Below, piece after piece: positions 53,465 to 64,000 of a stretch of 64,000 nt of DNA. The stretch spans positions 58,226,803-58,290,802 of the forward strand of contig OY997588.1 of the NCBI GenBank assembly GCA_963921825.1. Direction: 5' to 3'. Each line of letters starts with the position of its first letter. The stretch's first letter is position 1. The stretch comes from Erodium maritimum. Taxonomy: Eukaryota > Streptophyta > Magnoliopsida > Geraniales > Geraniaceae. The translations under genes and the position numbers were made by a program. Under the pieces are notes generated by a model that was not told the DNA's origin, made no database searches, and saw only the letters and a program-made list of their open reading frames with translations.

Positions 53465-55150
53465 TGTTGGGTCTCGAGGTAGGGTTGGAGATGAACCAAC
53501 TCGCAGCGGAAAATCAAGGAAAACCAAGAGACGATTAAAACCATGAAACAACTAACAAAGAATTGATTCACAAGAGAAAAATTCAGCACTAGTTCTTACC
53601 AAAACAAGAACACCGGGTAACGAATGATTGGCTTGAGTCTCCAAGACACCTACGTATCCACATGGGAATCAAAGCCACGTAGTTCTTCTCTTTGAGGACT
53701 CAAGAACACAAAAATGGAGGTGGGAGCTTGCCAAACCCGAAATTGCAAGGGAAGGGAGAGAGAAGTTGTGTTTCCTATTCTTGTCTTGTGTTTGTTATGT
53801 TGAAAAAAGATGACTTAAACATAACAAAACTCATACTTGTCCAACTAAAGGCATGGGACAAGTATGGTGTCAAGTAAGGTGTAAATAGGACAAAGTATGG
53901 CAAGACAAGATTGGGTTAGGTGGTGAATCACCAACACCTTAATCCTTGTCTTGCTTACTTAGTACTAATTAATCAAGACTTGATTAATTAGTTCCATGGG
54001 CCTTGGTTGCATGGGCCTTTCATGGGCCTCTTGGAACATGGCCCGTGGCCATTTCCAACGAGGTCCCGTGATTCGCTCATCGCCTCCAAGCCTTCCATAC
54101 CGGAAATGTCCAACATTATCCGACGCGATCAATCCCAAGACTCCAAGCCTTGTCTCGATCCGTAAAGTCCTATTCACTTACGGGCACATGACCCAAAACC
54201 CAGTTTTGGTCATGTCCCGAGACAACTCCCTTTTGGCCATTCTCCGTAAATGTGTCAATGAGTTTCATCCTCCGGTGTGACCCTTAGGTTATGCATGTCT
54301 ATAGATCAACGTAAAATCCCATTTTACTTGATCCTATTTAAGTGGCAACTAACGAGACTTTAGTATTGTCTGACACTGCATAGCGAATCGACCCTGTCGA
54401 TTCTAACCTTTCCGTCGTCCCTGTCATTATCCTTTTATCTCCGATATCCTGATTGAGATAAGGCATAGAGCCGTCATCCTTATTATTCTCAATCACCGTT
54501 CCTTAATATGTGAGATGACTGAAGATATGATACCCAGTATCATGTGCATGGCCATGCTATTCTTTCAGTCACTCTCGATCAAGCGGCCGAGAACCGATAT
54601 CTTTCCCATACCTCAGTATGAGGGATAAATCCCTTAGACACCTTTCGTGTCACTCATGTAGCCCGTCCCCAAGCCAATCCTGGCCGTTATGGAAGCCTTG
54701 TTACGGACAACGTTAGGCTCAGGTCAAACTCAGTTGTTGACTACATAGCGATCACAAAGACTCATTGGTCTAAGGATACATGACAAGCTACAACACTGAA
54801 TATGTTCATGACTTAATCTATGTCACATATTCAGGGCGGTCGTCCAATATCATGTCCCACATGATATCTATGATCAGACTCCGGAATCCCATTCCAATGA
54901 CTAACAGAACGTAAGCCATAAAGAGCCATATTTCATACTAGTCGCTTCTAGTTAAGCTTTGTTGACTAGGGACCCATCGAGTGTGATCTATCTCGATCTA
55001 TGGTTCTATTCGCATGGTGGGCATAGATCAGAGCACACATCGATATATTACTCCAACACATAAGTAATATAAAGCCGCTTTAATTTTATTGCTAACGATG
55101 ATTTATACATTTGGACATTTAGGATTGAACTACGGGCACTAAGACTAACA
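53465..55150 (-). repeat. 5' LTR of Angela/Tork-like copia element, full length
   Basis: 1686 bp, TGTTGGGTCTCG...GACTAACA. Its outer parts are near-identical to 47682-48372. The long LTR fits the Angela lineage. Followed by GTCGC (55151-55155), the target duplication. Confidence 0.9.
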
Positions 55151-55155
55151 GTCGC
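55151..55155. repeat. 5-bp target-site duplication (GTCGC), right
   Basis: Identical to 47677-47681. Confidence 0.9.
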
Positions 55156-55950
55156 CACCTCCGTCTTCGCTCGCTACGATCTGGGCCTCCAAACGCGGTG
55201 GCCGTTGCTCAAAGCCCGACCACACCGATGAAGCTTCTGTGCCGAAAATCAGCCTCATGACTGAATCAAGGCTTCAATCAGCTTCTCCTGCAGATCCCTG
55301 TAGCCTGAATATGACGAGTCGATCGTTGTCTCCCCAGCCAAATACTAATTTGGCTCTTCTCACGCTTTTTGGTTTGTCTCTTATCCGTATTTTGGCCTTT
55401 GTACTTGACCTAAATAACAATGAAGGTTTCTGACTAACAAAACAATTGATTGAATATACGAGGGATGTAGATTGATACCTTTTTAATGAACTAAAGTACT
55501 TAATAATTACTCTCGGCTTCCTCGGGTGGGCTTCGTGCCCCTTTCTCGCGTCTGGTAGTGTTGGCTACGGTCCGAGTGGAAGTCAAGGGGTGGTTGTCGA
55601 GTTTTCGTTCGGCACGGAGGTTGTGTGCTCCATCTTCCTCGTGTGGGCTTCATGCCTCTATCGCTCTTTGTGGTGTTGGCCGCCGGCGATGTGGAAGGCG
55701 TTTGGTCTCCGGTGATGGTTGGGATTCTGTGCGTGCGCGGCTGTTTTGGTCCCGAGGCCCTGTGGTTGTTTGAGTTCCAAGGACGTTTTCTCTCTCTTAA
55801 TTACTGTCATTTGTTGATTGTAATTATCTCTTAATTACATGCCATTTCAGTTATGTGTTAACTGTTTGACTTTGGCCTTCGGGCTCTGTAATTACCTCTC
55901 TCTAGCCTTGGGCTTTTCAATAAAAATGTTTTTTTTGCTGATCAAAAAAA
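55156..55950 (+). mobile_element. LINE-like 3' region, no coding capacity
   Basis: A GC-rich first part, then TG/TC-rich sequence ending in CTTGGGCTTTTCAATAAAAATG and TTTTTTTTGCTGATCAAAAAAA (about 55908-55950), the same style of ending as the LINE tails at 3337 and 11337. No RT-related frame. The copia insertion separated it from 47344-47676. Confidence 0.5.
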
Positions 55951-57580
55951 TTTTTTACTCTTATAATTAAGTATAGATTTGTGGTTTTTGTTTGGAAATT
56001 TCAGCTATGATGCAAATTATGCAGAGATTGGTATATGCAGAGATTGGTAGCCGGTAATTGATGCTTCTGCAAAATTTTACAGGTGTTTTAATTTAATTGT
56101 TTCATCTTTGGGGTGGATGGGTTTAGATATGTAACTTTGTAACGTATTGAATTTTAGAACATTGAGTAAGAAACTTTGTAACATTATATATCATGTTACA
56201 GGTTCCACAATCGTCTCAGACTGGAGTTTTGGATGGTTTTCCATGTAATCTTTGTTTTTATTCATACGTTTTTTATGAAACATTATGTTCTAGTTTATGA
56301 AATATCAATGTAATACTTATGAAAAAATATTTTCTTTGTTTATGAAACATCAATGTAATATTATGAAACACTAATCTTTATACGTTCAATTGAAGTATTA
56401 GTTTCCTCATTATGAAAAACTAGGGTAGGCATAGTTAAAATTAAACATTACGTTTCACATTTTATAATTAAAGTTACATAGTTTTATATCAAATGTTTCA
56501 TATTTTGTTTTTGAAGCATTCGTGATGCGTGTAACATGTGGTTTGCCGGTTTAATTATGTACAAGGAATTGATTCAAGGTGATTCATTCTTAATTTACAT
56601 TTGTTTCAAGGTGCTCAATACTTTCATCATAGTTGTGTTTCATAGATGTTTCATTTTAGTTGGATTTGTGTAATGTTTCAATTACTCATTAAATATTTCG
56701 ATTAGCAATAAATTACTACTAGCACATGTTTCATTGTTTAAAAGAAATGACTTCATATTTCAATAAATTAGACTAGATGTAAAATGAAACTTTCTAACAA
56801 CAAATATGAAACTGTTTCACAAATAGTTTATACTACACCCAATTAGTAAGATTATTAAACAAATTTATGCAACATTATGTTACAAGAAATGCACATTTGT
56901 AAAGGAACATGTGAATGGTTAAGAATTATTTTTAATCGTTGAAATTGAAACAATTACTTACACAAATTTGAAATATATAATATCATTTATCTATTATAAT
57001 CTAATATTGAATCAACTGATCAAGAACAATGAAACCATTGTAAGTACATATTTTCCAATGTAGCATATTCTTAGCTGATACAATCCCATACAATTCTTAT
57101 CTTTTATACTAAAAAAAACAATGAAACTATTTGCTTATATTGTCGGCCTTCATATATTTTAAAGTTGAAACAATCATACATAAACAATGTAGCAGATATC
57201 ACGTTTTTCTCAAATTCATTTGATGTTTCAAAACCCATATACATTAATTTCAAAATCGTTTATAAAATATTTCATTAATATCTATGATGTGTGTCGGTTA
57301 TACACCCCCTATTTAATTAATTAAATAATTGGATTGAAATAAAGTAGACAATTAAAAAGTGATAGGTATTAAAATAATATATTATATTAAAAATCATGGT
57401 TGTTAGTTTTAAAACAGTTTTTTTTTCTTTTTTTGTAATTGGCGTGAAACAATGTGTGGCATGATGGTCGGTTATATATATGTAAGAGAGATAAAACTTT
57501 CATCTTTATTATGCCCTTTAAATTTTAATTTAATATATAATTTATTTTGTTGTTAAAATTTATTAACCATTGGATGACTT
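55951..57580. repeat. AT-rich region dense in TGAAAC/GTTTCA words
   Basis: No gene. From about 56270 to 57450 the word GAAAC or its complement GTTTC occurs roughly twenty times in both orientations, mostly as TGAAAC/GTTTCA, often as ATGAAACA or TGTTTCAT. Dense bidirectional short motifs are typical of transposase-binding subterminal regions, but no terminal repeats were found. Confidence 0.55.
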
Positions 57581-57686
57581 GTTATCTAATGGTTAAACTT
57601 AGTTTGCACTTTATATCTTATGTTTGATTTGTATTGTCATCCAATGGTTAAGATTAGTTTGCACTTTATATTTTATGTTTGATTTG

Positions 57687-57692
<6 letters not shown>
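57581..57692. repeat. Tandem duplication of about 58 bp
   Basis: TGGTTAA(A/G)(C/A)TTAGTTTGCACTTTATAT.TTATGTTTGATTTGTATT occurs at about 57587 and again at about 57645. Confidence 0.8.

Positions 57693-57732
<40 letters not shown>
57688..57732. repeat. (AT)n microsatellite
   Basis: About 44 bp of perfect TA repeat. Confidence 0.95.
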
Positions 57733-57735
<3 letters not shown>

Positions 57736-57779
57736 ATTATTAAATGACTTCATTTTTATTTAAAAAATCACTTCAGTTT

Positions 57780-57950
57780 TATTTTTAAAAAATATTTAAA
57801 TAAATCAATGAGGCTATTTTCGTCATTTTAACTGACATAAGTGGTTTTTAGTTACAAATTGTAATTTCAGTAGTTTTTGAACTTTAGGATAATCATCGAT
57901 CAAATGTGCCAACGTCAGGGCATGCCTTTGTAGTTTACCCTAACTGAAAT
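57780..57950. mobile_element. Terminal segment of the repeat also seen at 36704-36840
   Basis: The reverse complement (GTAAACTACAAAGGCATGCCC...GTTCAAAAACTACTGAAATTAC...) matches 36704-36840. It ends at GTTTACCCT near 57945. Confidence 0.6.
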
Positions 57951-58306
57951 AAGTTCTTATTATTTTCATGATAATAAAGATTTTAGCTTATTTGTTCTCC
58001 ATTGTAATATATATTTTCTTTTCCTCATAGATGATGCGACATGGACTGGCCACCTGGGTGTAGCAAACGCTTCTCTTTGTCTTTGTGAATAAGAAGTCAA
58101 TAAAAAATTTCCAATTGAGTGGTAACCAACCCGAGCATCAATCAAGTATTTTCCTTTATTTCCCTGGCCTTTTTGATTTGAGAGCTATAAATGTTCCAGG
58201 ACATTGTTCTCATCAAGTCACAGAAACCCAGTTTTTATTTCTCGGGAATTATTCCGTTCTGGTTCTGATTGGCTGAGCCATTGTCTTAACTTCGTGAAAA
58301 TAAGAG
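57951..58306 (+). promoter_or_regulatory. Upstream region and 5' UTR of the Sec14-like gene
   Basis: About 350 bases between the repeat at 57.95 kb and the start codon. No clear TATA box was assigned; a CT-rich stretch (CTTCTCTTTGTCTTTG, 58069-58084) lies about 220 bases before the ATG. The transcription start cannot be fixed from sequence alone. Confidence 0.35.
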
Positions 58307-61300
58307 ATGGGTGTTGCTAATAAGGAGGCGATCAAGCAGTTTCGGCTGTTGATGGAAGAAGGTGAGCTTCAGCGGGCCCCTTTCATGGCTGCTTGATGTT
58401 ATTTCATCCATGCGTTCTTATTTCTGTAATCTTTTGTTTTTGTTACCGCAGCTGATGGCCTGCTGAAGAAGACATTTGAGGTCAGTCATTGACTCATTGC
58501 CCATTGCTTCCCCCTTTCAGATTTCCCTTGATCTGTTTTTTGTTTGTGTACTGAGAAAGTTGAATAATAATGTTCTTCTGGGTATTAGATTTATGTGATG
58601 TGGATGTTCAGAGATGGAAATTTTGGATCGCAAGTTGATTGAGTGGGACTGATTCAACTCTTTGCTTATTTGGGTCGACCTTATTTTTCCTGGAAATTTC
58701 CAATTTGCTGTCAAGTTTAGTTTTTGTTGTGCATATGAACAGGGTGTCCCAGGTTTTGGTTTTATTTTTGGGTTCCATTTGTTATGTTCTTAACTTCAGT
58801 TTACTGCTTCTTGTGACCAATAATGATTGTGGATGATCTTCACACATAATTGATTGATCAAGCAATGATGTCTTATTTTAGGAACCACTAATGTTTTACA
58901 AGTTATAATGATATATATGCTTAAGTTGCTATTTTTATTTTCGCCTTGTATTGCTTAGGAATAACCCTTAATATTTTACTCTTTAGGAAATAAATTTGAA
59001 TTTCTCTTTGATTCCAGATTATGCATCAAGGTTATCCGAATGAGAGCCTTGTGCGATTTCTGAAAGCAAGGGATTGGGATGTTGCTGCGGCCCATCAGAT
59101 GGTTAGACACATCTTTTCAGAATTTTAACTGGGTTCTTCCTAATAAGTTTTATATTGTCATGGAAGTTTCATGAATGTCAACCTCTTGTTTCGTTACTGA
59201 TAACGCTAAAATCTTCCAGTTGCTTGATTGCTTACAATGGAGGGTAGACAATGAGATAGACAAAATATTGTCGGTGAGTTGTACTCTGTTAATTGCCAGT
59301 TAAATGCACTATATTGTTCATGAGGGTATATGATTGATAAATACGTGATCTAATTGCCACTTGCAACTACTACTTTTTTTTTGTATGGAAGAGTATGGCA
59401 GATCAGGTGATAAAGAGAGCCTTTTGTTCATTAACAATGAACGATTGAACACATGATTAATTTTATATTTCATTCTTTATACAGAAACCAATAGCACCTA
59501 CCGAACTATACAGAGCAGTGCGTGACTCTCAGCTTGTGGGATTTCCCGGCTACACGAAAGAGGTATTCTTGTTGTATACAGATAATGTTGCTATTCTTTA
59601 TCTCTGGCAGTTGAAATTCAGCCTATATTATAAATCTCCTGGGTTTGTTATCTTCTCAAACTTTCCTCGAAGTCATTCTCAACAATGGATTAACTTTTGC
59701 ATTTCGACTGATGCTTTTATGTGTTTCCTCTTTTTATTTTCCCAGGGCCTTCCTGTGATTGCTATTGGTGTCGGGCTTAGTTCATATGACAAAGCGTCGG
59801 TAAGAATATTATAATTTAATACAATCTTTAACCTTGTTACTCTCTTTTTTGACATCCTTTACATTCTGATAACCATAAATGTTTATATGTTATCAGAATG
59901 TAAATGGCGTCAAAAAATCCGTGAAATGTTACCAAACATTAACATTTAAGTCGATTAAGTACACATGTTTTCTGAAAATAAATCCATCTTTGTTTAGGTG
60001 AATTACTATATCCAATCACATATCCAAATGAACGAGTACAGGGATTGTGTAGTACTGGTAGGTAGATTTCCCTTGTATTTGTATTTATCATCTCTACCTT
60101 GTCAGTTTCCATAAATCCTAATTTGTTCCTCTTGGAGCAGCCTGCTGTATCAAGGAAATATGGAAGGCCTATAACCACTTGTGTAAAGGTTTTGGATATG
60201 ACTGGTCTGAGACTTTCGGCCCTTAATAACATAAAGGTAAAGTTGTCAGGTGTCAGGATAATTTTGATGCCTGATTTATGTGTACCCCTCTTATTTTAGT
60301 GGCTTAAAAACGTAGTGTGTATTAACTTGACCAAATTATTCCTCTTCAAAGCTTTTCTCCCTTGAAACTCCTATCAGTATTAACATCCTTGTATGTTAAT
60401 GCAGCTATTATCTGCTATATCCACTATTGATGACTTGAATTATCCAGAAAAGACAGATACGTACTATATAGTCAACGCCCCATACATATTTTCAGCTTGT
60501 TGGAAGGTTAGTGTTAATCTTCACATCTAAAGAGCAATTTATGGTGCATCGCTTACAGTCAGCTTACAATCCCACTATGAAATATTTGTGCAGGTTGTGA
60601 AGCCACTTTTGCAAGAAAGGACCAGGAAGAAAGTTCAGGTGTTACAAGGTTGTGGGAGAGATGAGCTTTTAAAGGTAACACAACCTACACAATCATGTTT
60701 TGAATTCTCTTTAGCATCATCCGTCCCCAGAGCATCTCCAGTGGTAGGCTTACACTTGACTCAAGATCTTGGCTGATAGCTTTTTAAGGAGAGAGAAAAC
60801 CAATTAAAAAAAAGCTATAAACAAGGATTTGAGGAGGGAGAAAAAAAAAAGCCAAGGAACTTAAGTCAAGCAAATACTTAAAACCACTGTGGATGCTTGG
60901 CTTATTGAGAGAGAAACCCTTTAGCCAAGCAACTTAAGTAAGCAAAGGACGAATTAGTCTCTGAATCAATCATTCCAAAACTTGCAGATTATGGATTATG
61001 CATCCCTCCCGCATTTCTGCAAGAAGGAAGGATATCTATCGTCTAGATATTCTGGGAATGGAACAAATGAAAACTGTTTCTCATTTGACACAGCCTTCCA
61101 TCAGCAGCTGTACAATTACGTCAAAAGGCAAGCTGCTCGAGTAGACTCAGCTGTACAGGTCAGGCACGGATCAGTCCATGTGGGTTTCCCAGATCCAGAT
61201 CCAGAGGATGCCAAGATTGCCAAGACCATAGAATCGGAGTTCCACAAATTAAGGGGCAAGAACGGTCTCCCTAACTCGTTTAAAGGCCTCAGTGTTAATA

Positions 61301-61308
61301 TCGAATGA
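58307..61308 (+). CDS. Sec14-like (CRAL-TRIO) lipid-transfer protein, 11 exons
   Basis: Predicted CDS: 58307-58361, 58452-58480, 59018-59101, 59220-59273, 59485-59562, 59746-59799, 59998-60057, 60141-60236, 60405-60506, 60594-60674, 60988-61308; 1014 nt, 337 residues. All introns are GT-AG and the frame is open throughout. Residues ~10-75 form the CRAL-TRIO N-terminal helices (NESLVRFLKARDWDVAAAHQ); ~80-235 form the lipid-binding domain (GLPVIAIGVGLSSYDK; CVKVLDMTGLRLSAL; YPEKTDTYYIVNAPYIFSAC; VLQGCGRDELLK). The last ~100 residues are a plant-type tail. Family members bind and exchange phosphatidylinositol and other lipids at membranes. There is no GOLD or nodulin domain, so it is the short soluble type. 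The start is the first ATG before the conserved region. Intron 10 holds a MITE. The gene looks functional. Confidence 0.93.
60729..60897. mobile_element. MITE in intron 10 of the Sec14-like gene
   Basis: AGAGCATCTCCAGTGGT at the left is mirrored by ACCACTGTGGATGCTT at the right. GAGCATCTCCA is a terminus common to plant MITEs. About 169 bp, A-rich inside (long A-runs near 60805 and 60840). It makes intron 10 (60675-60987) one of the longer ones in the gene. Confidence 0.72.
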
Positions 61309-61999
61309 GGCTCAAATTCATGAGTGGGCTCAAATTCATGAGTGTATACTAATAATACTAGTTTTTCTTCTCGCATCGGCTCGATGCAAGTTTCCATGGA
61401 ACCAAGTTGCTATTCTGCAACACTATATTACCACCTTGTTGTGGATGATTAATTCTATGTAATGGTGTTGGAGCATTAGATAAATCAAATCCAAGCCCAG
61501 TTATGTTCTATCCTCAAGTGATGGTAAACTGATCTTTAAAGAATTCTGGATCTAATGAATTCATCTCAAGTACTTGAAAATAAATTACAATAATCCATGA
61601 ATAAATGAATATTTATTTACCCCCGAATTGTTACAGCCATAAAAGAAAAATTGGAAAATCAAAGGACGGTTTCTTCAAAAATGGAGAAAACCAGTATCAT
61701 GTAGTTTCTCATCTCAGAATAGTAAATAGTTCAGGATCAGAAACGTTTCCTCAAGAAAATAATCGTTCCTAAATCTTCAACCAATTATCCTGATAACTCC
61801 GTCATATTCACAAGAATCATGGTTTACTTCTGAGGGAATCGGTTGCTCCTCACCATCACAGTATAGAGAAAAAATAATGGATAGACTTGGAGACTAACCT
61901 TCTCTTTCTAACTCAAATTGACTTTGAAGACAAAATTCATACGCTCAGGTAGATAGGAAGTTATCTGCTTAGCGTTATACTCAGAAGGATAAGAAGGCA
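61309..61999. other. Convergent 3' regions of the two host genes
   Basis: The plus-strand 3' UTR of the Sec14-like gene and the minus-strand 3' UTR of the WEB-family gene face each other here. The short word GGGCTCAAATTCATGAGT is duplicated in tandem at 61308-61342. No other gene is seen. Confidence 0.6.
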
Positions 62000-63694
62000 T
62001 CAGAAAGGTTCTTTTTTCTTCTTGTAGAACATGCTGCCAAAATTGCGTGTGAGTGGCTTTTTCGGTACAGTAGTTTTTGCCTTGTCCAACTTACGAGTGG
62101 GTTCGGTTTTCTCTGGACATCTTTGCTTGTAATGGTTAGGGGATGAGTGGCTTGGTGACTTTGCCAGCTCTGCTGCTTTCTTTTTCTCTATTTCACGCCA
62201 CCTTCTGAGCTCTCCCTCTACCGCCTTTCTGGCTGCCTCTGCCATATCTGCTTTCCTCAGTGCACATTCTGTTGTTGCCTTCATTTCCTCCATCTCCTTC
62301 ACATTTGCTTCCAACTTCAGAGCTTCGTTTTCACTAGCCTTCACTGTTTCCGCCTCAGCCATGGCAGCAGATACTTTCATCTCAGCCAACGCATCGGATT
62401 CTGCAACTTTACAGGTCAAAGACTCGTATTCTTCTTTAGAGATTGTGATGGAGGCACCAGACTCGGACTCCGATGTTGAGGCCCGTACTGTACTAGTTTT
62501 CTCGGACAATCCCTTTACCTGATCAACAGCCTTAGCTTCTGCTGTTTTTGCTTCTTCCAGAGCAACTCTCAGCGTATTCTCATGTTCTTCAAGAAAAACT
62601 CTGGTGGTTTCAGCTTCCTTCTTCAGCTCTTCCGCCTTCTCCAACATCTCTTCTGACTCTCTCTTGGCATTTTCTGTTTCTAGTGACAGCTGGTGGAGAG
62701 ACGAGGCCATATCATCAGATGTACCTCTCGCCTTGGCCTCTTCTTCACTGCATGTTTTAAGCTCGGATTTGCTTCTTTGAAGTTTGGTGTTGAGATCCCC
62801 AGTAATAAATTCGGTTTCATATTCCTTTTTCATGGATTCAGAAAGCTCTTTCTTTACCTTCTCCACCTCAGCCTTAAGAGTATCCACCAAGCTCTGGAGA
62901 GAGCTTTCCTCTTTAGCAACCTTTTGTAGTGACTCCTTAGCATCATCCAGCTCCGATGTCACTGTTCTCAAAGAATCTAGATCCGAAGCCTTGACATTTT
63001 CCATCTGCTTCCGCAATGAATCAATCTCGCTCATTGTTTCACCTAGCTGTACTTCAAGTCGTTTAGTCACTTCAGTGCCAGACTCGTCTTTCAAATCAAG
63101 CAGTTTTTTAGTGGATGCTTCTAAAGCAGCCATATGCTTCTCCTTCTGAACATCTTTTTCAGCAAATATCTCAGCTTGCTCCTGCTTCACTTGCAAGGAA
63201 GCCCCCTTCACAATCCCAATCGATTCCTTTATGGCTGAAATCTCCTTGGAGAGGTCACTAGCTTTCTCCATATTTGTCTTGGCTGCATGTTCAGCTTCTT
63301 CTGCATGCTTCAAGGCTCCAACTTTTGCTTCCATCGCTGCATCAAAATCTTGACGGATCTTCGTTAATTCCTGTTTTGTGTCGTTGAGCTCCATGGTAGC
63401 GACCGTGTGCTGTTCTCGTGCAGATTCCATGTCCAGTTCTCTCTCCCCATTATTTGGGTTTGTTTCCTCGAGCTGTTTCAGCTTATTGTTTGCAGCTTCG
63501 GCTGCCTTAAGAGCCGAATCTTTGGATTCGTGAATGGCATTGAGACTGAGAGACAGATCCTCAAATGTTCGCTTGGCCTTTTCAAGCTCTATAAGGGCTT
63601 TAGCTTTGGTAGTTTCAGCATTCTCTAGTTGAATCTTTAATTTGTTCATTTCTTTGTCAGCAAGGTGGAACTGCGTCTCCCTCACGAATGCTAT
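62000..63694 (-). CDS. WEB-family coiled-coil protein, last exon (partial gene)
   Basis: One large 3' exon, 564 codons plus stop (TGA at 62002-62000). On the minus strand it begins at an acceptor CTGTAG/ATAGCATTC (63694); there is no ATG at the exon start, so upstream exons lie beyond the intron and the window edge. The sequence is almost wholly helical coiled coil (Glu/Lys/Ala-rich heptads, e.g. LIELEKAKRTFEDLSLSLNA). It has the DUF827/WEB signatures ISKEEYESLTCKVAESDALA and ALRKADMAEAARKAVEGELR followed by RRWREIEKKKAA, and a basic C-terminal tail (SMFYKKKKEPF). WEB proteins act in light-driven chloroplast movement (WEB1/PMI2) or as related phosphoproteins. The low-complexity tail near NHYKQRCPEK resembles the At5g55860-type branch, which is inferred from memory of the family. 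Confidence 0.9.
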   Translation of the reverse strand: MAFVRETQFHLADKEMNKLKIQLENAETTKAKALIELEKAKRTFEDLSLSLNAIHESKDSALKAAEAANNKLKQLEETNPNNGERELDMESAREQHTVATMELNDTKQELTKIRQDFDAAMEAKVGALKHAEEAEHAAKTNMEKASDLSKEISAIKESIGIVKGASLQVKQEQAEIFAEKDVQKEKHMAALEASTKKLLDLKDESGTEVTKRLEVQLGETMSEIDSLRKQMENVKASDLDSLRTVTSELDDAKESLQKVAKEESSLQSLVDTLKAEVEKVKKELSESMKKEYETEFITGDLNTKLQRSKSELKTCSEEEAKARGTSDDMASSLHQLSLETENAKRESEEMLEKAEELKKEAETTRVFLEEHENTLRVALEEAKTAEAKAVDQVKGLSEKTSTVRASTSESESGASITISKEEYESLTCKVAESDALAEMKVSAAMAEAETVKASENEALKLEANVKEMEEMKATTECALRKADMAEAARKAVEGELRRWREIEKKKAAELAKSPSHSSPNHYKQRCPEKTEPTRKLDKAKTTVPKKPLTRNFGSMFYKKKKEPF

Positions 63695-64000
63695 CTACAG
63701 TAAGACAAACAAGAATCATAAAAAAATTGAAATGGAAGTAGCCATAAAAATTAAAGAGAAAACATTACTTACGTACCCACTTTGACCTTTCTCTATCAAA
63801 AACACCCCCTAGAGGTGAGGGTTATCAGTAACACACCGTCAATTTTCGTATTAATCAAAAACACCCGGATTTACACAGATAAGGAAATTGTTTTATCAGG
63901 AACAAACTGTCACCTTTCTCATTCATCAGCGTTTTTTTGGAACAAAATGACCCATATCTGGGTGTTTGTGATGATAAATGAAAGGTAACAGTGTGTCACT
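63695..64000 (-). other. Intron of the WEB-family gene with repeat-like insert
   Basis: The intron runs off the window. From about 63777 it holds sequence with near-mirrored ends (CCCACTTTGACCTTTCTC..., and ...GAAAGGTAACAGTGTGTCACT at the right edge), suggesting a MITE whose right end may lie just outside. Confidence 0.45.

Noticed and set aside
59518..60776. Plus-strand frames across Sec14 introns (98, 66 and 62 codons)
   Set aside because: They read through splice sites; the spliced exons give an uninterrupted Sec14 domain.
62548..63149. Plus-strand frames over the WEB-family exon (70, 78 and 121 codons)
   Set aside because: Shadows of the Glu/Lys/Ser-rich coiled-coil coding strand; overlapped entirely by a clear family match on the other strand.

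Overview
The window is nuclear DNA of a flowering plant, most likely a eudicot with a TE-rich genome. The evidence is spliced genes of plant families (a Sec14-like protein and a WEB-family coiled-coil protein), plant LTR-retrotransposon lineages, plant L1-type LINEs, a Mutator-like element with 9-bp target duplications, and an integrated plant pararetrovirus. The species cannot be named from the sequence.

Layout. 1-11.3 kb: decayed LINEs in both orientations, two copies of a non-autonomous Mutator-like element (one split by the window start, one complete at 4167-5354), and two LINE insertions at one target site (8447-9827 and 9845-11337). 11.46-23.26 kb: a minus-strand Ty3/gypsy element (probably Tekay/Del chromovirus) with 2.75-kb LTRs, arranged as a partial tandem: leader/gag start, LTR, whole internal region, LTR. 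24.4-29.0 kb: a plus-strand Ty1/copia element (Ale/Retrofit-like) with 148-bp LTRs and a GTTAT target duplication. 30.0-34.3 kb: a copia-like LTR remnant broken up by LINEs. 35.0-39.3 kb: two LINE derivatives that carry ORF1 and a 3' end but no reverse transcriptase. 39.3-39.7 kb: a palindromic MITE. 39.7-47.3 kb: an endogenous caulimovirid on the minus strand with movement-protein, coat/protease/RT/RNase H and two other reading frames, flanked by TA repeats. 47.7-55.15 kb: a minus-strand Ty1/copia element (Angela/Tork-like) with a GTCGC target duplication and one LTR shortened by about 1 kb. 55.2-58.0 kb: AT-rich spacer with a LINE 3' end, a dense TGAAAC/GTTTCA motif cluster and TA repeats.

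The host genes lie in the last 6 kb. An 11-exon Sec14-like gene (58307-61308, plus strand, 337 residues) converges on the large last exon of a WEB-family gene (62000-63694, minus strand) that continues past the right edge. Both genes have repeat-like sequence in an intron. All other coding capacity belongs to mobile or viral elements and most of it is broken by stops and frameshifts.

The most interesting points are the gene order of the pararetrovirus and its TA-repeat borders, the ORF1-only LINEs that resemble half-LINEs, the LTR-sharing tandem gypsy array, and the TGAAAC/GTTTCA motif field at 56.2-57.5 kb.
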